DNA of 64,000 nucleotides from Pelagicoccus mobilis (GTDB lineage: Bacteria; Verrucomicrobiota; Verrucomicrobiia; Opitutales; Opitutaceae): assembly GCF_016595505.1 (NCBI RefSeq), contig NZ_JAENIL010000034.1, forward strand, positions 1 to 64,000, given 5' to 3'. A program made the translations under genes and the position numbers. This document shows, piece after piece, positions 53,631 through 63,368 of this stretch. Numbering within the stretch: position 1 is the stretch's first letter; each line of letters starts with the position of its first letter. The notes under the pieces were generated by a model. It was not told where the DNA came from. It searched no databases and worked only from the letters and a program-made list of their open reading frames with translations.

Positions 53631-55016
53631 ATGAGTAAACTCAAAGACGGAAAACTCTCGGTTGGAGAAAAAGTAGCCTACGGTCTCGGAGACACGGCTT
53701 CGAACTTCTACTTCCAGTTCTTCAACATGTTTCTGTTTTACTACTATACCGATGTCTTCGGCTTAGCTGCCGGAGCGGTCGGAATAATGATGACGGCGAC
53801 ACGCGTGTTCGATGCGGTGACCGACCCTTTGATGGGCGTCGTCGCTGATCGGACGGAGTCACGCTGGGGTAAGTTTCGTCCGTATATTCTTTGGGGGGCG
53901 ATTCCGTACGGAATTCTCGGATACGCGATGTTTGCGAATCCAGACCTTAGCGATTCCGGAAAACTGATATACGCCTACATCACCTACAGCCTGACTTGGC
54001 TGATTTTTACTATTATCAATATCCCGTATTCGGCGATGATGGGGGTTATGACTCCGAACCCTGCGGAACGGACAGTGCTATCGTCCTACCGTTTCGTTTT
54101 CGCCTTTGGAGGTGGGTTCCTGATCAGTCTATTTGTTTTGCCGCTAAAGGAAGCGCTTGGAGGCGATGACCCTGCTGATGGCTTCCGCCGAACCATGATG
54201 CTCTTTGCTACTTGCTCGGTTTTGATGTTCTTTGTGACCTTCTGGTTCTGTAAGGAGCGAGTGAATCCGCCGAAGAGTCAAAACTCGTCTCTGAAGGAAG
54301 ACCTGGGCATGTTGATTCTAAACAAGCCCTGGTTGGTTATGGTTTTCGTTTCGCTGCTCAACCTGACTGGTTCTGGTATGCGCGGCGCTTCAGGTATGTA
54401 CTACTTCACTTACATTGTTGGGGACGAAGCGAAGGCGACCTTCTTCATGTCTAGCGGGATGGCGATGTTTATCGTAGGTTCCATGTCTGCTGCGTTCATC
54501 ATCAAGGTCATTCCGCGTCGAACGTTGATGATCGCGCTCCCGATACTGAGCGGGATTGCCACCTTGGCTTTCTGGGTCGCGGATCCAAGCCAGTACTGGC
54601 TCATTCTTGGATTGAATATGTTGGCATCCCTACTGATGGGTCCGACTCCAGCGATCGTCTGGTCCTTCTACGCTGATGCTGCGGACTGGGGCGAATGGAA
54701 GCACGGACGTAGAGCGACGGCACTCGTGTTTTCGGCTTCAACCTTTGCCATTAAGATCTCACTTGCGATTGGCAGTGGTTTGCTTGGTCTGATTCTCACC
54801 CAGTACGGGTTCGTGGCGAATCAGGACCAGACGGAGACTGCGAAACTAGGTATCATGCTGAGCTTTGCAGTGTATCCAGGTATTCTAACAATTTTGAGTG
54901 GCCTGGTTATCTTCTTCTATCCGTTGAAGGAAAGAGACAACAAGCAGATCGAGGAAGAGCTCAACGAACGTCGTGTTGCGGCCGGGGATGCTGAGCCGGA
55001 ACCAAGTGCGAGCTAG
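53631..55016 (+). CDS. GPH-family (MelB-like) sugar:cation symporter
   Basis: 461-residue inner-membrane transporter with about twelve hydrophobic helices. It carries the family hallmark after the second helix (FDAVTDPLMGVVADRTESRWGKFRPYILWG), where Asp residues bind the cation. The C-terminus is cytoplasmic and acidic. It probably brings the mono- or disaccharides produced by the flanking GH2 enzymes into the cell with Na+ or H+. It lies between two GH2 genes on the same strand. Confidence 0.92.
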   Translation: MSKLKDGKLSVGEKVAYGLGDTASNFYFQFFNMFLFYYYTDVFGLAAGAVGIMMTATRVFDAVTDPLMGVVADRTESRWGKFRPYILWGAIPYGILGYAMFANPDLSDSGKLIYAYITYSLTWLIFTIINIPYSAMMGVMTPNPAERTVLSSYRFVFAFGGGFLISLFVLPLKEALGGDDPADGFRRTMMLFATCSVLMFFVTFWFCKERVNPPKSQNSSLKEDLGMLILNKPWLVMVFVSLLNLTGSGMRGASGMYYFTYIVGDEAKATFFMSSGMAMFIVGSMSAAFIIKVIPRRTLMIALPILSGIATLAFWVADPSQYWLILGLNMLASLLMGPTPAIVWSFYADAADWGEWKHGRRATALVFSASTFAIKISLAIGSGLLGLILTQYGFVANQDQTETAKLGIMLSFAVYPGILTILSGLVIFFYPLKERDNKQIEEELNERRVAAGDAEPEPSAS

Positions 55017-55037
55017 GCGAGCGTACTGAAGAAAATG

Positions 55038-55060
55038 GAGGGTGAGTCATGCTCGCCCTC
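55038..55060 (+). terminator. Weak hairpin after the symporter gene
   Basis: GAGGGTGAG pairs with CTCGCCCTC through one G-U pair around a 5-base loop. No T-run follows, so it may only attenuate. Confidence 0.4.
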
Positions 55061-55137
55061 GAAATCATATTGTCCATCAACTTACATCTTATCCTGCATT
55101 GAAAGGATGAGATGATCTCGTTAGGATTCGTTTCCCC

Positions 55138-57963
55138 ATGAGTGCGATAAGACGTTACCTTGTACTAATTGTGATAGCGAACTGTGGTCTTTTGAATGCG
55201 GTGGATCGAATCGATCTGTCGGGAAACTGGAGCGTTGCGCTGGATCGAAAGGATGTCGGCGTTGCCGAAGAATGGTTTGCTGGGGCACTCCCAGGAGGCG
55301 CTTCCTTGATGCTTCCCGGCTCATTGCAGTCCCAAGGCTATGGCGATAAGCCAAGCATGGCGACTGAGTGGGTAGGTGGGATCCGTTACGATGAATGGGA
55401 GAAGTCGAAGTACGATCCGTACAAGAGCGACGAGAATTTTAAGATCCCATTTTGGCTGCAACCAGATCGAACCTACATGGGCGCGGCTTGGTACCAAAAG
55501 ACAGTGGTGATCCCTGAGTCGTGGGCGGGGAAGCGAGTGGTGCTTTCTCTCGAGCGAGCGCATTGGGGAACTCAGCTCTGGCTTAATGACGCGTACGTGG
55601 GAGAGAGGGAGAGTTTGTCAGTGGCTCATGAATACGATTTGAGTCGGTTAGTCGTACCTGGCCAGCATACGCTGACTTTGCGGGTCGACAATCGGATACT
55701 CTACGAGGTGGGGATCAATGCGCATAGCGTGAGTGATCATACTCAGACTAACTGGAATGGAGTAATCGGGGGTATCGAGGTCTGGGCGGAATCTCCGATT
55801 TGGATAGAAGACCTGCAGGCCTATCCGGACCTTTCCGAGAACGAACTTGAAGTCGTTGTGGATCTGAAGTCGATAGGCTTCGAAGATGAAAAAGGAGAGT
55901 TGTATGTGGAGCTCGTCGGGAGTGGCAGTGTACTTGCCAGTGAAGTACGAGAAACGAAGGGGCACGTCGATCGACTTGCTGTAAGCCTTGCGCTTCCCGA
56001 AGAGGTGGCACTCTGGGATGAGTTCAATCCAGAGCTGTACACTGTGAGAACCGTCTACCGCACCTCGCAGGGGAAAAGCGAGCGATCCGCGCGTATTGGA
56101 CTGAGAGAGATTCGGGTAGAGGGAAATCGGATACTTGTTAACGGTAATCAGGTGTCGCTTCGTGGGACTCTCGAGTGCGCGATCTTTCCGAAAACGGGGT
56201 ATCCTTCGACTGATGTAGAGGAATGGAAACGAATCATTCGCATCTGCAAGGAGCATGGTTTGAACCACATGCGTTTCCATTCTTGGTGCCCTCCCAAAGC
56301 GGCGTTTGAAGCAGCTGACGAACTTGGCTTTTATCTGCAAGTGGAGTGCGGAGCATGGGCGAACCAAGGCGCTACAATTGGCGATGGAAATCCTGTGGAT
56401 CGCTGGCTCTATGATGAGGCGGAACGCATTTTGGAAGCCTATGGTAATCACCCGTCGTTTATCATGCTGGGGTATGGAAATGAACCTTCCGGTCCGGGAC
56501 GTGGAGGCGATTTTCTGAAATCGTGGATTAGTCATTTTCGGGCGATGGATACGCGACGATTGTTCACTGGAGGTGCAGGCTGGCCTAAAAACCTGGAAAG
56601 CCACTACCATGTAACGGGGGATGATGTGCGTGATCACAATTGGGGGTCGGGCTTAGGGAGTCGGATCAATTCGAAGAAGCCCGATACACTTTGGGATTTC
56701 AGCGATGGAGTGGAAGCCGAGACTGATCACCCGCTCGTTGCTCATGAGACAGGGCAATGGTGTGTGTATCCAAATTTTGATGAGATAGAAAAGTACGATG
56801 GTCTCTTGAAGGCGAAGAACTTTGAAGTTTTTCAGGATTTGTTGAGGAACAAAGGACTGCTCAATCAAGCGGAAGCGTTTCTGCAAGCTTCGGGGAAGTT
56901 GCAGGTCCTTTGTTACAAGGAGGATATCGAAGCGTCTCTGAGAACTCCTAATCTGGGAGGATTTCAGCTACTCGATTTGCATGACTTTCCGGGGCAGGGG
57001 ACGGCTCCTGTTGGCGTGCTCGATCCGTTTTGGGATCCCAAGGGCTATGTAACGGCAGAGGAGTACAGCCGGTTTTGTGGACCGACTGTGCCACTAGCTC
57101 GCTTGCCTTCTCGAACCTACACCGATTCTGAGACATTGCGAGGAAGGGTTGATCTCTATCACTTCGGGGAAAGTGACTTGCTTGGAGAGATAGTGACTTG
57201 GACTCTGCAAGATCAGTCTGGGCGTGTTTTTAGAGAAGGTAGTTTTGAAGCCAGTGACTATCGAAGAGGTGGCGTACATCAGGTCGGTGGTTTCGAGATG
57301 GAGCTGAACGACTTGCCTGCACCAATGAAGTATATCCTAGACGTTCAGCTGAGAGATGCTCGGGTCGGTAATGATTGGGACCTGTGGGTCTATCCAAGCA
57401 ATGTGGATACAGAGCCTAAGGATATTCTTGTATCGAATAGCCTGAATCCTGAGGTGCAGTCCTTCTTGAAAAGTGGGGGGAGTGTTCTTTTGAGCCTCGA
57501 TCCAAGGGATGTTGCTACGGAAGTTGATCTTGGGTTTTCGCCGATCTACTGGAACACCGCATGGACAGAGCGACAAGCTCCCCACACTCTGGGAATCCTC
57601 TGTGATCCGGACCACCCAGCGCTCGCGGAGTTTCCGACTGAGTTTCACAGCAATTGGCAGTGGTCAGATATCATCCGTAGCGCAGCGGCCATGCAGCTAG
57701 AACGCTTACCGGCAGATGTTGATCCAATCGTTCAAGTTGTGCCCGATTGGTTCGAGCCCGAAATGTTAGCGATCGCGTTCGAAGTGAAGGTGGGAACAGG
57801 CAAGTTGTTAGTGACCAGTTTTGATCTGTCAGGTGATCTGGACGGGCGTCCAGTTGAGCAACAGTTTTTGAAGTCTTTGTTTGGATACATGACTTCCGGT
57901 GAGTTTGAGCCTAAGGCCAGTTTGTCGTGGGATGCTTTGTGGAATCTGGTGACGACGCCCTGA
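55138..57963 (+). CDS. Secreted GH2-family glycoside hydrolase
   Basis: 941-residue enzyme with a signal peptide (IRRYLVLIVIANCGLLNAVD). It has an N-terminal jelly-roll (WYQKTVVIPESWAGKRVVLSLERAHW, ending with a VDNR strand), an immunoglobulin-like domain and a TIM barrel with MLGYGNEPSG (acid/base Glu) and VAHETGQWC (likely nucleophile Glu). The C-terminal 330 residues are beta-rich and of unclear type. It differs from the first GH2 in being exported and in its nucleophile context, so the two probably act on different linkages. The sugar specificity cannot be read from sequence. Confidence 0.85.
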   Translation: MSAIRRYLVLIVIANCGLLNAVDRIDLSGNWSVALDRKDVGVAEEWFAGALPGGASLMLPGSLQSQGYGDKPSMATEWVGGIRYDEWEKSKYDPYKSDENFKIPFWLQPDRTYMGAAWYQKTVVIPESWAGKRVVLSLERAHWGTQLWLNDAYVGERESLSVAHEYDLSRLVVPGQHTLTLRVDNRILYEVGINAHSVSDHTQTNWNGVIGGIEVWAESPIWIEDLQAYPDLSENELEVVVDLKSIGFEDEKGELYVELVGSGSVLASEVRETKGHVDRLAVSLALPEEVALWDEFNPELYTVRTVYRTSQGKSERSARIGLREIRVEGNRILVNGNQVSLRGTLECAIFPKTGYPSTDVEEWKRIIRICKEHGLNHMRFHSWCPPKAAFEAADELGFYLQVECGAWANQGATIGDGNPVDRWLYDEAERILEAYGNHPSFIMLGYGNEPSGPGRGGDFLKSWISHFRAMDTRRLFTGGAGWPKNLESHYHVTGDDVRDHNWGSGLGSRINSKKPDTLWDFSDGVEAETDHPLVAHETGQWCVYPNFDEIEKYDGLLKAKNFEVFQDLLRNKGLLNQAEAFLQASGKLQVLCYKEDIEASLRTPNLGGFQLLDLHDFPGQGTAPVGVLDPFWDPKGYVTAEEYSRFCGPTVPLARLPSRTYTDSETLRGRVDLYHFGESDLLGEIVTWTLQDQSGRVFREGSFEASDYRRGGVHQVGGFEMELNDLPAPMKYILDVQLRDARVGNDWDLWVYPSNVDTEPKDILVSNSLNPEVQSFLKSGGSVLLSLDPRDVATEVDLGFSPIYWNTAWTERQAPHTLGILCDPDHPALAEFPTEFHSNWQWSDIIRSAAAMQLERLPADVDPIVQVVPDWFEPEMLAIAFEVKVGTGKLLVTSFDLSGDLDGRPVEQQFLKSLFGYMTSGEFEPKASLSWDALWNLVTTP

Positions 57964-58101
57964 GTAGAGCTCCTGTCTTCTCAACGTAAAGTTCGGAAAA
58001 TGTGACAGGTTTCATCGAAATGGTAAGGTAGCGGGTATCTTCTGAAAATTGGGACAACCGATCCTACCCACGAATCAGACTAACCCAAACCAATACCCTA
58101 A

Positions 58102-61100
58102 ATGCTAAATGAACTTAGCGGATTCCGTCGAATCCCTGCGTTTGCGGTAGGCCTTGCTGTATTGCCTGCCTTTGTGTCTGCACAGACCGACAATAATGAC
58201 GACGAGGACGAGATCTTCGAGCTTTCGCCCTTTGAAGTATCCGGTAGTGACGATACTGGATACAGAGCTACTTCTACCCTTGCTGGTAGCCGTATCCGCA
58301 CCGACATCAAGGACATCGCTTCACCAATCAGTGTCATCACCGAACAGTTTCTAGAGGACACTGGTTCGCACGATAACACGGATTTGCTTGTATACACCAC
58401 AAGCACTGAAGTTGGTGGGCAACAAGGCAACTTCGGTGGTATGGGCAATCGCCAAGACATCAGCGAGTCTGCTGCCCTTGTACAGCCAAACGCGAATACA
58501 CGTGTTCGTGGCCTGGAAGCGGCTGATAACACCCGGAACTTCTTCCTGACGAACATTCCATGGGACGACTATAATGTTGATCGTGTGGACATTTCGCGTG
58601 GTCCGAACTCTATCCTTTTTGGATTGGGAAGTCCTGCTGGTATCATCAATAACCAGACTATCGCGGCTCACATGAGTGGGGCGGATAACGAGGTACACGT
58701 CGGCTTCGATAAGTACGGCAGCATCCGTTTCAGCTTCGATACGAATAAGGTGCTGATTGAAGATCAGCTCGCGGTTCGTTTCGCTGGCTTGAATAACGAC
58801 AAGAAGTTCCGTCAAGACTCTGCGTTCCGCGAGGATCGTCGTTTGTATGGAACTGTAACCTACGAGCCAAAGGCGTTGAGTGAGGCCCTCGGAGGCCGTT
58901 CTCAGTTCAAGCTCAACTACGAAAACGGTGACATTGAGTCGAACAACCCGCGCAATTTGCCGCCTATCGACGCTATCTCCTTGTGGTTTGAGGATGAGGC
59001 TGGCGATGGTACCAATAACTTGAGAGGAATGGGCGGCCAAGTCTACGACTCAAGTGTTTTGGGAAGTGACCATTTTGGTCGTACGGACCGTTCTCTCACC
59101 GGTCAGATTCACAACGAAAAGCAGATACCCGCGTTTAGTGCAGTCGACGGCGGTGGCGTGAACAATGGCGGTGTCGTCGCGTTCTTCGCTCCTGGATCGA
59201 TGGATCCACACCTCTACAGCCGTGTTGCTCCCCGCGATTACCCAGGTGGAATCAATACTGATGGAGTTGTAATCAATGACATCACGGGACATCCGTTCGT
59301 CTCTCCAAAGCGGTCAGCCAGCTACAATCGGTATGCGATCAGCATGAACGAGATTGACCCGGCTCAATTCCCGTTGGCGAAGCAAGGTTACTATCGTGAT
59401 AAGACTCTCTCTGATCCGACTATCTTTGACTTCTACAATACTCTGATCGATGGCGACAACAAGCGTGAGTACAACAAGTGGAACGCATTGAACTTCTCGT
59501 TCTCTCAGTCGCTTTTCGAAGATCGTTTGAATGTCCAAGCCGTGTATGATCGTCAGGATTACGCGTACGGAACATCCGGATACGTGATGACTAATCCGTA
59601 CATCGCGATTGATACGAATACGAACGGGTTCAATCGTATCACCGAATACACCAAGATCCCTAACCCTGATCTCGATGAGGCGGCAAGGGATGAAAACTTG
59701 GAGTTTGTGACAGACCTGTCGACCGGCTTTATCCGTGGGTTCACTCCTACTGCGGAGCGTCCTTACTACAATGAGTACGCAGGAGCGGCATTCGTTTACG
59801 GAGGTAACTCGAACAACTACGACAACGAAATTGGACGCGAATCGCTTCGTGCCACGGTCGTGGGCGAGATTCGAGGAGAGGACTTCTTCGATTCGGATTC
59901 GAAAATCGCACGTTTCCTTGGTAAGCATGTTTTCACTGGTCTCTATTCTGACGACACAGTGGATACGACCCAATCGGACTATCGCAACGTTGCCACGAGC
60001 TATGATTGGGCTGATCAGCGTGGTGGACCGACTGGCTTAAAGGCGCTTCATGAGAATACGCGTAACTTCTATCCGGTGTTCTACCTTTCCGATTCTTTGA
60101 TTGGAAGAAACAGCGCGTCAGGTCTTAACCTACCAGGAGTTAGCGGTATTCTAAATCCAAGCGGTGCGACTACGATCGACTACTTCGATGCAACCTGGCC
60201 CCACCCGCTCGATCCAAATATCCCTGGATACATTAATCCTGCGGAAGAGGTAAATACGGTTTTGGGCGAGGCAGAAGGCGAAACCCAGTCAGGTATGTTC
60301 TATAACTATGTTGGACGCGTTAACGGTACGGACAACGTTCTTAACGCAGCGACAAATAAGGATGACCTTTATGTGGGCTATTCCCACCTTCGTGAGGAGG
60401 TCGAGTCCATTGGCTTCACTTGGCAAGGTTATTTCCTCGATGGCAATATTGTTCCGACCTACGGTTGGCGCGAAGATACGCTCATCAATCTGGACGGTCA
60501 GGGAACCGACGATCCGACTGGTGTTAACGATCGTATGGCCGTACTCACTACAACGCCTGGTTTCGGTCGCGTAAAAGGCGATACGGAGTCATGGGGTGTT
60601 GTTGGCCACATCCCATCGGAGTGGATGGAAAATGTTCCTTTCCTCGACGGATTGAGCGCCTTCTACTACGAAGGTCAAAACACCAAGGTGTCCGCTCGCT
60701 ACAACTACGACGGTGTGCCGATCAACAATCCGGCTGCTGACAGTAAAGACTACGGTTTCACATTCTCGGCTTTGGATGATCGTTTGACGGTCAAGCTTGC
60801 TAAGTACGAGGTGGCGGTCACTAACGGTACGCTCTCTGGAGGTTCCGCTCTTGGTTCCGAGCAATACTACATCAACCAGCTTGAAGCCTGGGGGATGGCA
60901 TCGGCGCTTATCGACTGGTATGGCTACAATGGTTTGGATACGACTCAACGCTGGTACTGGAACTGGGCGAATCGTGATGATCCAGTTAACATCGATTACA
61001 ATATTGATCCATTCTCAGATGAATATCGTAACCACCCGTCAACCATTGCTCAGCAAGCAGCGATTGCCGACATGATCGCCAATGCGGATCAGGACTTCTT

Positions 61101-61920
61101 CGATGCGTATGAAATACCGATCGACGTTGGTCTCGTTCAGCAGTACTTCAACGCGAACGATGCGGAAGGTTTGGCTGCGGCTCTTTCCAGTGTGTTCCCA
61201 CCAAACTCCTATGCAACTGGCCTTACTTCTCAGAGCGATAGCAAGATCAATGGCCTGACTCCAACAGGTGCGATCAATACGCTCTCTGAAGGCTACGAGC
61301 TCGAAGTCAACTTCCAGCCGAGCGAGAGCTGGACGATGCAGCTCAATGCTTCCAAGACAGATGCGTCCAATACTGGCCTCGGTCAGCAGATGGTAGACTT
61401 CATTGCGAGTCAGTACGCACGCTATCAAGGTCCGCAGGGTGACCTCCGCATTTGGTGGTCAGGTGAGCGTTCCATCACGCAGTTCTACGAGGAGAATATC
61501 CTCTCTGCTTTGGCCTTCCTCGAAGAGTCAATTGGTCAGCAGCTTCCTGAAATCCGTCCTTACCGAGCGTCGTTCATCACGAACTACCGTTTCAGAGATG
61601 GAGGCTTCAAGGGCGTGAATGTTGGTGGATCTCTTCGTTGGGCGGATGAAACCATCCTCGGATACGGTCTGACTTCGGACAATACGAAGATCGATGTGAA
61701 CAAGGTCTACTACGGTCCTTCCGAAACCAATGTCGACCTCTGGGCCGGCTACGAGCGAAAGCTCTCTGACAAGGTAGACTGGAAGGTTCAGTTGAACTTG
61801 CGCAACGTAGGTCGCGATCCAGAGCTGATCCCGATATCCGTCAGTGTGAATGGTGAAATTGGCGCCCAACGTATCCAGGATGGAATGACGTGGACGGTAA
61901 GTAACACCTTCGAATTCTAA
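58102..61920 (+). CDS. Second TonB-dependent outer-membrane receptor
   Basis: 1272-residue receptor of the same type as the first. It has a signal peptide, an acidic stretch (DDEDEIFELSPFEVSGSDD), the GYRATSTLAGSRIRTDIKD region and a plug with ISVITEQFLEDTGSH and RVDISRGPNSILFGLGSPAG. The barrel ends in Phe (SNTFEF). The two receptors align throughout and share a late TILGYG/APSETKFDFWVGYER-like region, so they are paralogues. No SusD gene is present. It is followed by a strong terminator and a LacI regulator. Confidence 0.92.
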   Translation: MLNELSGFRRIPAFAVGLAVLPAFVSAQTDNNDDEDEIFELSPFEVSGSDDTGYRATSTLAGSRIRTDIKDIASPISVITEQFLEDTGSHDNTDLLVYTTSTEVGGQQGNFGGMGNRQDISESAALVQPNANTRVRGLEAADNTRNFFLTNIPWDDYNVDRVDISRGPNSILFGLGSPAGIINNQTIAAHMSGADNEVHVGFDKYGSIRFSFDTNKVLIEDQLAVRFAGLNNDKKFRQDSAFREDRRLYGTVTYEPKALSEALGGRSQFKLNYENGDIESNNPRNLPPIDAISLWFEDEAGDGTNNLRGMGGQVYDSSVLGSDHFGRTDRSLTGQIHNEKQIPAFSAVDGGGVNNGGVVAFFAPGSMDPHLYSRVAPRDYPGGINTDGVVINDITGHPFVSPKRSASYNRYAISMNEIDPAQFPLAKQGYYRDKTLSDPTIFDFYNTLIDGDNKREYNKWNALNFSFSQSLFEDRLNVQAVYDRQDYAYGTSGYVMTNPYIAIDTNTNGFNRITEYTKIPNPDLDEAARDENLEFVTDLSTGFIRGFTPTAERPYYNEYAGAAFVYGGNSNNYDNEIGRESLRATVVGEIRGEDFFDSDSKIARFLGKHVFTGLYSDDTVDTTQSDYRNVATSYDWADQRGGPTGLKALHENTRNFYPVFYLSDSLIGRNSASGLNLPGVSGILNPSGATTIDYFDATWPHPLDPNIPGYINPAEEVNTVLGEAEGETQSGMFYNYVGRVNGTDNVLNAATNKDDLYVGYSHLREEVESIGFTWQGYFLDGNIVPTYGWREDTLINLDGQGTDDPTGVNDRMAVLTTTPGFGRVKGDTESWGVVGHIPSEWMENVPFLDGLSAFYYEGQNTKVSARYNYDGVPINNPAADSKDYGFTFSALDDRLTVKLAKYEVAVTNGTLSGGSALGSEQYYINQLEAWGMASALIDWYGYNGLDTTQRWYWNWANRDDPVNIDYNIDPFSDEYRNHPSTIAQQAAIADMIANADQDFFDAYEIPIDVGLVQQYFNANDAEGLAAALSSVFPPNSYATGLTSQSDSKINGLTPTGAINTLSEGYELEVNFQPSESWTMQLNASKTDASNTGLGQQMVDFIASQYARYQGPQGDLRIWWSGERSITQFYEENILSALAFLEESIGQQLPEIRPYRASFITNYRFRDGGFKGVNVGGSLRWADETILGYGLTSDNTKIDVNKVYYGPSETNVDLWAGYERKLSDKVDWKVQLNLRNVGRDPELIPISVSVNGEIGAQRIQDGMTWTVSNTFEF

Positions 61921-61943
61921 TATTTAGCTAGCGGTAGCTAACT

Positions 61944-61990
61944 GTCGCCATGTCGAGGATTTCTGATGGTCCTCGCTTGGCGACTTTTTT
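61944..61990 (+). terminator. Strong terminator after the second TonB receptor
   Basis: GTCGCCA and TGGCGAC (7 bp) enclose a second stem CGAGGA/TCCTCG with small bulges, followed directly by six T residues. Confidence 0.9.
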
Positions 61991-62117
61991 GTGCCCGGAA
62001 GCATGGGGTTGGGAGTCTCTTTCTTTCAATGCTGCCCGTCTGCGAGCGCCTGTCGGTGCGAGCGAGGGTCACGCTCCAATTCGTGGGGGACGTCGGTTAA
62101 TCCTTATAGATAGGGAT

Positions 62118-62175
62118 ACTGAACGTTGAGTTGCTTTCCGTTGAGTAAACGTTCTTATTGTTGGATAAGCGTTTA
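62118..62175. promoter_or_regulatory. Candidate LacI operators before the LacI gene
   Basis: Two dyads are visible. ACTGAACGTTGAGT (62118-62131) is a 14-bp near-palindrome. TAAACG at 62146-62151 and CGTTTA at 62170-62175 form a wider dyad with TTAT/ATAA inside. GTTGAGT also repeats at 62125 and 62140. They lie 78-135 bp before the LacI start, consistent with autoregulation. Confidence 0.5.
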
Positions 62176-62252
62176 AAACAGTCCGAGCTCTGTTCCCAAT
62201 TTACCCCTTGAGAGCTCGAGAACACCTCAATCTTCAACAGTTCATCATCAAC

Positions 62253-63308
62253 ATGAGTCGAGTTACCTTACGCCAGATTTCTGAGCGGGTTGGATGTAGT
62301 CGCTCCGCCGTCTCTTATGCTCTTCGAAATGACCCTAGCATTTCCACGGATTTAAGGCGCAAGGTGGCCAAGGTTGCAGCTGAGCTCGGCTGGGTTCCCG
62401 ACTCGAATTTGGCCAAGCAGATGGCGATCGTTCGTGGTAACTTGGGGCAGGTCGACGTGCCAAATATCGCGATCGTGATCAATTGCTCGAGAGAAGGGCT
62501 AAAGGAAGGGCACGCTGCTCGTATGCAGTATGAGGGGGCGTTGAACCATGCCAAAAAACACGGCCTCAATATGTCGGTTTTCAATCTTGGTGACGAGCCT
62601 CTGTCGGCGAAACGGCTGAAAGGGATTTTCAAGGCGAGAGGCATTCAGGGGGTTGTTTTCATCGCGACGATCAACCCGGCTCTTCCGATCGAATATCTAG
62701 AGATTGGTCGAGACTTTGCCTGTTCCGTGTCGGGATTACGTTTCCCAGAGCTTCCATTCCACGTGGCGATCGGTGATTTTCTTGAAGCGGGGCGTATCTC
62801 TTTGCAGATGATGTTGGAATCTGGATACAAGCGACCTGCCATTATCATTCAGCGTGGCGTTGATGAACCGCTTGCCTGGGCCTTCGCGGGCGGAGTGACG
62901 ACGGGTATGATGCAATTGGAACCGGAAAATCGAATCCCTATCTATCATGTGGGAGAGGATGAACTTGGAATCGGTGAACATCACCTGCCTGGGATCAAAA
63001 AGCTGTTTAAGGACAACAAGCCCGACTGTTGCTTGACCTTGGATCCGCGAGGTCTGCGTACCTTGATGGACGAACATTTCGACGATGATGAGGAAGTCCC
63101 CTTGTTCTCTCTCGACTGGCAGCCGGATCAGATAGTCGATGGTGGTATCGACCAACGCCATACGTCAATCGGTGAAGCCGCGGTTGACTTGGTGATGGGG
63201 CAGATTCGGCGTGGCGAGTTCGGTATCCCGCAGGTCCACCGTTCTGTCCATATCGAAGGGGAGTGGGTGGATGTCAGCTGCTCCGCGCAAATAGCCAAAG
63301 CGGGCTAG
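62253..63308 (+). CDS. LacI-family transcriptional regulator
   Basis: 351-residue regulator from the ATG at 62253, where the helix-turn-helix begins (VTLRQISERVGCSRSAVSYALRNDPSIS). An in-frame start at 62208 would add 15 residues before the motif. The sensor domain follows with VPNIAIVINCSREG and GIQGVVFIATINPA. It shares the ALRNDP hinge region with the LacI protein at 43369, so the two are of one subgroup. It probably controls the TonB receptor / GH2 / symporter genes and the downstream GH36 gene. Confidence 0.92.
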   Translation: MSRVTLRQISERVGCSRSAVSYALRNDPSISTDLRRKVAKVAAELGWVPDSNLAKQMAIVRGNLGQVDVPNIAIVINCSREGLKEGHAARMQYEGALNHAKKHGLNMSVFNLGDEPLSAKRLKGIFKARGIQGVVFIATINPALPIEYLEIGRDFACSVSGLRFPELPFHVAIGDFLEAGRISLQMMLESGYKRPAIIIQRGVDEPLAWAFAGGVTTGMMQLEPENRIPIYHVGEDELGIGEHHLPGIKKLFKDNKPDCCLTLDPRGLRTLMDEHFDDDEEVPLFSLDWQPDQIVDGGIDQRHTSIGEAAVDLVMGQIRRGEFGIPQVHRSVHIEGEWVDVSCSAQIAKAG

Positions 63309-63337
63309 TTATCAGACTTTAACTAAAAACGGAAATT

Positions 63338-63358
63338 ACCGATTCGGCGTGAATCGGT
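63338..63358. promoter_or_regulatory. Perfect 8-bp inverted repeat before the GH36-like gene
   Basis: ACCGATTC and GAATCGGT flank five bases and end 10 bp before the next start codon. It could be an operator or a hairpin covering the ribosome-binding site. Confidence 0.45.
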
Positions 63359-63368
63359 TGAGATAGTC

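Larger units (their letters stand above)
61921..62252. other. Intergenic region between TonB receptor 2 and LacI
   Basis: 332 bp that hold the receptor terminator (61944-61990), a small GAGCG/CGCTC hairpin (62060-62076) and palindromes next to the LacI gene (62118-62175). No gene was seen. Confidence 0.5.

Noticed and set aside
58351-59040. Long antisense frames within the second TonB receptor
   Set aside because: The codon bias of the receptor gene keeps these frames open; the translations show no domain or start signal.
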